Assembly: GCA_016927125.1 (NCBI GenBank)
Contig: JAFGNG010000024.1
Coordinates: 1 to 7,476 of the forward strand
Direction: 5' to 3'
DNA: 7,476 nucleotides
Origin: Planctomycetota bacterium
Lineage (GTDB): Bacteria > Planctomycetota > SZUA-567 > JAFGNG01
Part shown: positions 4,152 through 7,476 of the stretch, in pieces
Numbering within the stretch: position 1 is the first letter of the stretch
How the letters are laid out: every line of letters begins with the position of its first letter
Notes under the pieces: model-generated
Databases searched by the model: none
Told to the model about the DNA's origin: nothing
The model's input: only the letters and a program-made list of their open reading frames with translations
Position numbers and translations under genes: made by a program

Positions 4152-5915
4152 ATGAACAGTTACAAGAATATTCTTTCTCAGGCACTTTCTCCCCTTTTGG
4201 GTCTCCCATCTGAAGAAGTAGCAGCTATGTTTGTGACCCCGCCTGACAGCTCAATGGGGGATATTGGGCTGCCTTGTTTCCCCCTGGCAAAAAAACTGCA
4301 GCAGAGCCCCGCGCAGATCGCGAGTAAACTCTCTACGCAACTTGAACTGCCCGAAGGATTTTCAAAAATCAGCACCACCGGGCCATACCTAAACTTCACC
4401 ATTGATCGCCAGAAGATGTTTAACCGGTTCCTGGCCGGGGTAAGGTCAACTGCGAAACCCTTTGGCGCCAGTGAGATCGGCAAGGGGCAGACTGTGGTTA
4501 TGGATTATTCCCACCCCAACATTGCCAAGCCTTTAGCTATCCATCATGTGCGCTCCACCATTATTGGCGCGGCCTTGTGCCGGTTGTATAAATTCCTCGG
4601 CTATACGGTCGAGGGAGTCAATCATCTCGGCGACTGGGGCACTAATTTCGGGCAGTTAATGGTTTCATACAAGCGCTACGAAGCTGCCCAGCCCGACCAG
4701 GAGGTCAATATCACCCGGCTGCTGGAGATGTATATCCAGTTCCACAAGGATGCGGGCAATGAGGAAGGCCTGGATGACCAGGCGCGGGAGTGGTTCGTCA
4801 AGCTGGAGAGCGGCGACCCGGAAGCGGTGCGCCTCTGGGAGCTCTTCCGTGAAGAAAGCCTCAACGCCTTCAAAAAGCTCTACCGGCGCTTCGGGATTGA
4901 ATTTGAGCATTACATTGGCGAGAGTTTCTTCAATGACAAAATGGAGGCGACCCTGGAGCGCATTGCGGCGAAAGGGATCTCCGAGATCAGTGAAGGCGCG
5001 CTGGTGGTGAAGTTTGAGGATGACAAGATGCCGCCGTGTTTGCTGCGCAAGAGCGACGGCTCCACTCTCTACGCCACGCGCGACCTCGCCGCGGCGGAAT
5101 ACCGCTATGAGCGCTGGCACTTCGCCAAGTGCCTCTATGTGGTCGCCAACCAGCAGGAACTGCACTTTCGCCAGGTCTTCGGCGTGCTGGAGAAGATGGG
5201 CTACGACTGGGCGAAAAACTGCGAACATATCAAGTTCGGCATGCTCGCCTTCGGCCCGGATGTCTTTCCAACCGAAGAAGAGGATGACACCGCCTTTGGC
5301 CGGCGCACCACCGGTTCCACCCGCCGCGGGCATATTGTCTTCCTGGAAGAGGTGCTGGACCGCGCCCGGGATAAGGCCAGGGATCTGGTGGTAGACAACG
5401 CGCGGGAGGACGAAGTCCTGCAACACGCCGATGAACTCGCCGAGATGATCGGCGTGGGCGCGATCGTCTTCAACGAACTGGCGCAACGGCGCGTCAAGGA
5501 TGTGCTCTTCACCTGGGACAAGGCGCTCAACCTTCATGGTGACAGCGGGCCGTACCTGCAATATACTCACGCCCGCCTCAGCAGTGTCCTGCGCAAGTAT
5601 GGCAAGGAACTGCCAGAGGAAATCGACTATTCAACGCTTGGCACCGAAGCCGAGGCCGAGGTGGCGAAGGCGGTGGCCGCCTTCCCGGAAATCATCGAAC
5701 GCGCGGTGCGCGAGAATGAACCGTCGGTGGTGAGCGATTACCTCCTCGCCCTGTGCAGTGAATTCAACCGCTTCTTCACCGACAAGGTCACTCACCGTAT
5801 CATCAGCGATGAGGAAGCCTTGACCTTGGCGCGTGTCGGCCTGGTCGACTGCGTACGCACTGTGCTGGCAACCGGCCTTGGACTCCTCGGCATCCAGGCG
5901 CCGGAGAGGATGTAG
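4152..5915 (+). CDS. argS: Arginyl-tRNA synthetase
   Basis: 587 residues, about the usual length for the short bacterial type (E. coli 577). This class I synthetase charges tRNA-Arg with arginine using ATP in the cytoplasm. Domains: N-terminal additional domain 1-100 (MGDIGLPCFPLAKKL, TTGPYLNF), Rossmann catalytic domain about 112-400, and an alpha-helical DALR anticodon-binding domain about 440-587 ending LLGIQAPERM. Family landmarks include DYSHPNIAKP (118-127), NHLGDWGTNFGQL (157-169), STLYATRDLAA (304-314) and GPYLQYTHARLSSVLRK (466-482). The usual HxGH of the HIGH motif reads AIHH (129-132), and the KMSK-equivalent loop reads STRRG (389-393), preceded by an acidic insertion of about 15 residues compared with E. 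coli. Start: ATG 4152 is the only one that keeps the N-terminal domain, yet there is no clear ribosome site; a stop codon of an upstream open frame lies 3 bases before it. ribE follows 38 bases downstream, so the two are probably one transcript. Confidence 0.96.
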   Translation: MNSYKNILSQALSPLLGLPSEEVAAMFVTPPDSSMGDIGLPCFPLAKKLQQSPAQIASKLSTQLELPEGFSKISTTGPYLNFTIDRQKMFNRFLAGVRSTAKPFGASEIGKGQTVVMDYSHPNIAKPLAIHHVRSTIIGAALCRLYKFLGYTVEGVNHLGDWGTNFGQLMVSYKRYEAAQPDQEVNITRLLEMYIQFHKDAGNEEGLDDQAREWFVKLESGDPEAVRLWELFREESLNAFKKLYRRFGIEFEHYIGESFFNDKMEATLERIAAKGISEISEGALVVKFEDDKMPPCLLRKSDGSTLYATRDLAAAEYRYERWHFAKCLYVVANQQELHFRQVFGVLEKMGYDWAKNCEHIKFGMLAFGPDVFPTEEEDDTAFGRRTTGSTRRGHIVFLEEVLDRARDKARDLVVDNAREDEVLQHADELAEMIGVGAIVFNELAQRRVKDVLFTWDKALNLHGDSGPYLQYTHARLSSVLRKYGKELPEEIDYSTLGTEAEAEVAKAVAAFPEIIERAVRENEPSVVSDYLLALCSEFNRFFTDKVTHRIISDEEALTLARVGLVDCVRTVLATGLGLLGIQAPERM

Positions 5916-5953
5916 AAAGTGAATTACTCGTTTTGAATCTTGCGAGGCCTACC

Positions 5954-6583
5954 ATGTTCACCGGGTTGATTGAAGCTCTTGGCAAGGTGGAAGGGGTTAA
6001 ACCCCAGGGCGGCGGGGTAGAACTTGTGATAGACCTCTCCGGTCTCAAGGAAGAACCCCTGCCCGGCGCCTCTATTGCGGTTGACGGCGCCTGCCTTACA
6101 ATCACAAAAATCGACGGCCACTCTGCTCATTTTGATGCGGTTTCGGAGACGGCCTCCCGTACTACCCTCGGCAAACTGCGCCCGGAGAGCCTGGTTAACC
6201 TGGAGAGCGCCTTGCGCGCGGGCAAGCCTCTTGATGGGCACCTGGTACAGGGGCATGTCGATGCGGTCGGTACCTTGGCAGAGATCCGCCGCCGGCCGGA
6301 GAGCAGCTTGTACCGATTTACCTTGCCTGAAGTAATCGCCCCGCTGGTCGCGGCAAAGGGATCCATCGCAGTAAGCGGGGTCTCCCTCACCGTGGTGGAG
6401 GCGATGCGCGACAGCTTCACCGTCTCGCTCATCCCGGAAACCCTACAGCGCACTACCCTCGGTAAGATGCAGCAAGGCAGCCAGGTCAACCTGGAAGCCG
6501 ATGTCATCGCCCGTTACCTGGCCCGCCAGCGCCAGTTCCCCTCCCCCGGCGGTCTGACCGAGGAGATGCTGAGGGGGTTTTAA
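5954..6583 (+). CDS. ribE: Riboflavin synthase, alpha subunit
   Basis: 209 residues. The enzyme dismutates two 6,7-dimethyl-8-ribityllumazine molecules to riboflavin and a pyrimidinedione, the last step of riboflavin synthesis in the cytoplasm. It acts as a homotrimer. Two lumazine-binding repeats are visible: 1-97, with MFTGLIEALG, VDGACLT (43-49) and SETASRTTLG (64-73), and 98-195, with GHLVQGHVDAVG (95-106), VSGVSLTV (140-147), PETLQRTTLG (161-170) and VNLEADVIARY (178-188). The hallmark N-terminus MFTG fixes the start at the ATG at 5954, which has GAGG 6 bases upstream; a TTG at 5933 would add seven residues and is unlikely. A short Pro/Gly-rich tail follows the second repeat. None of the usual partners (ribD, ribBA, ribH) is adjacent; instead it rides behind argS. 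The symbol ribE follows the common proteobacterial use; E. coli calls it ribC. Confidence 0.96.
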   Translation: MFTGLIEALGKVEGVKPQGGGVELVIDLSGLKEEPLPGASIAVDGACLTITKIDGHSAHFDAVSETASRTTLGKLRPESLVNLESALRAGKPLDGHLVQGHVDAVGTLAEIRRRPESSLYRFTLPEVIAPLVAAKGSIAVSGVSLTVVEAMRDSFTVSLIPETLQRTTLGKMQQGSQVNLEADVIARYLARQRQFPSPGGLTEEMLRGF

Positions 6584-6601
6584 GCTAATATTTCTATTCG
6601 T

Positions 6602-6636
6602 AAAAAAACAGGCGGGCAAAAATTGCCCCGCCTGTT
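6602..6636 (-). terminator. Intrinsic terminator between convergent genes
   Basis: A 10-base-pair stem, AACAGGCGGG (6607-6616) with CCCGCCTGTT (6627-6636), has a small loop that can pair further (CAA with TTG). On the minus strand the stem is followed by a run of T (bases 6608 down to 6602 are A on the plus strand), the classic form. It lies 39 bases past the stop of the PEP-CTERM gene. On the plus strand the hairpin lies 23 bases past ribE but has no good T-run, so it may stop ribE transcripts less well. Confidence 0.85.
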
Positions 6637-6674
6637 AAATAATAATTATCTGTAACCCTATGGTAAAAAGTTAA

Positions 6675-7289
6675 TCACATTCGTTTGCGCAGGATTACTC
6701 CCAGTGCACCTAAGCTCAGTAGCGCTACGGTTGTGGGTTCAGGGACAACATCCGCGCCTTCAGCGCCAGCAAAACGATAAATTAGATGTTTCGAAAGCGT
6801 GAAGTCATAGGCAGATATACCATTATTAGTTCCAGCCTGATCTAATATTACTAAATCGCTGATACCATCGACAATTGTATCTACTACTTCAAACTCTATA
6901 CTTACTATCAACAGGTCGCCTGCAGGTCCGGTGCTGATTATTCCGGTTCCTCCTAATCCAAAGATTTCGATCTCACCGCTTGCGGTATCAGTATCAAGAG
7001 TTTTTGGTGACAATAGTCCCTCAAAAAACCCAAAGTCCGGTGCACCTGGTGACGGAAGGATTACATTCAACTCGCTGTTGTCATAGTTAAAGATAAGATC
7101 CCATGCACTAATCCAATATTCATCCGCCACATCTGTATGAAAATAGATATCATAGCTTACGCTTTCACCAATTGTCGCAGGAATTGTGCTGCCGGAGGGC
7201 GGATCAATCCAAAAATACGCTGCTTGAGCGGCACTAACCAAAAACATCATAACCAGTACTGCAATTGTGGTTGTTTTTAAAGGTTTCAT
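6675..7289 (-). CDS. PEP-CTERM sorting-domain protein with cohesin-like beta domain
   Basis: 204 residues, exported. An N-terminal signal peptide (MKPLKTTTIAVLVMMFLVSAAQA, residues 1-23) has a positive start, a hydrophobic core and an AQA cleavage site. The mature region (about 27-165) is Gly/Ser/Thr/Asp-rich and strand-forming; SVSYDIYFHT and ISAWDLIFNYDNSELNVI resemble the first strands of cohesin-type domains often found in this class. The C-terminus is a textbook PEP-CTERM tag: VPEPTT (182-187), a hydrophobic helix (ALLSLGALGVIL), then RKRM. The tag is known to be recognised by exosortase (EpsH family), which processes proteins during exopolysaccharide and biofilm export. No exosortase gene is in view. 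Start at 7289 has GGGGA about 7 bases upstream. The message ends at the strong terminator near 6620. The protein is probably surface or matrix associated; ligand unknown. Confidence 0.9.
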   Translation of the reverse strand: MKPLKTTTIAVLVMMFLVSAAQAAYFWIDPPSGSTIPATIGESVSYDIYFHTDVADEYWISAWDLIFNYDNSELNVILPSPGAPDFGFFEGLLSPKTLDTDTASGEIEIFGLGGTGIISTGPAGDLLIVSIEFEVVDTIVDGISDLVILDQAGTNNGISAYDFTLSKHLIYRFAGAEGADVVPEPTTVALLSLGALGVILRKRM

Positions 7290-7401
7290 TTTCTTTCCCC
7301 ATCATGTAATGATATGTTATTATTAAATAATGCCAAAATGCCGCACCAACCTCATTCATCTTCATCTCCTTTTCAAACTACCGATTGGCAGCTTATCTAT
7401 A

Positions 7402-7430
7402 TTTTTATCTTGGTTAAATTCCTCTCCCAA
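7402..7430 (-). promoter_or_regulatory. Weak candidate promoter for the PEP-CTERM gene
   Basis: On the minus strand TTGGGA (7430-7425) and TAAAAA (7407-7402) are 17 bases apart, a four-of-six match at both boxes. I looked for a sigma54 GG-N10-GC pair in 7290-7476, since PEP-CTERM genes are often under sigma54 control, and did not find a convincing one. The rest of the 187 bases upstream of the gene is AT-rich with no other gene supported. Confidence 0.2.
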
Positions 7431-7476
7431 GGGTCTAGGTTTGGGTCTTATGAATCTTTTTAACATAACAGAATAC

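Noticed and set aside
4665..5570. 301-codon open frame on the minus strand inside argS
   Set aside because: It is antisense to the clearly conserved ArgRS catalytic region; long antisense frames are common in GC-rich genes with biased third positions, and the translation has no recognisable domain.
5933..5953. TTG-initiated N-terminal extension of ribE
   Set aside because: Riboflavin synthases begin at MFTG, and the GAGG ribosome site is placed for the ATG at 5954.
7234..7359. 41-codon minus-strand frame with AAGGAG 6 bases before its ATG, overlapping the start of the PEP-CTERM gene in another frame
   Set aside because: The ribosome site is good, but the peptide (MNEVGAAFWHYLIITYHYMM onward) looks unremarkable and its 3' half is just the signal-peptide region read in another frame. 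Possible leader peptide, not strong enough to list.
1..7476. CRISPR array, tRNA or rRNA genes, insertion sequence ends
   Set aside because: No regularly spaced repeats, no cloverleaf-like or rRNA segments, and no transposase or flanking terminal repeats were found on either strand.

Overview
The window looks like chromosome of a Gram-negative bacterium that makes exopolysaccharide-linked envelope proteins. The best clue is a secreted PEP-CTERM protein, a class known from exosortase-bearing Gram-negatives (various Proteobacteria and Desulfobacterota, Nitrospirota, Planctomycetota and others). The ArgRS is the short type of about 580 residues. I cannot name a species. Housekeeping genes are GC-rich (roughly 55-65% by eye), while intergenic DNA and two membrane-protein genes are AT-rich.

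Left part (1-3563), all on the minus strand. A probable operon reads leftwards from 3563: a GAF plus SpoIIE/PP2C-type phosphatase-like protein, two tandem four-helix membrane proteins of unknown function, then tadA (tRNA adenosine deaminase). The last three genes are closely spaced (a TGATG overlap, then a 6-base gap). The two membrane genes look like diverged copies: they share size, topology and a C-terminal motif, and each is preceded by a copy of the same leader of about 55 bp. After tadA comes a double-hairpin GC-rich repeat, then the start of a GH13 alpha-amylase/maltosyltransferase-type gene that runs off the left edge.

Middle (3564-4151): a 588-bp AT-rich divergent intergenic region. 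It holds candidate promoters for both directions and a 22-codon hydrophobic mini-ORF with a near-perfect Shine-Dalgarno sequence. Right beside argS there is also a start-less open frame ending 3 bases before the argS ATG.

Right part (4152-7476): argS and ribE (riboflavin synthase) lie in tandem on the plus strand, 38 bp apart. They converge on a minus-strand PEP-CTERM protein gene, with a strong hairpin terminator between them. The last 187 bp are the AT-rich upstream region of the PEP-CTERM gene.

I found no complete undescribed system here. The points most worth a second look are the SD-driven hydrophobic mini-ORF, the altered metal-site motifs of the phosphatase, the non-canonical HIGH motif and loop insertion of ArgRS, and the duplicated leader/membrane-gene unit.
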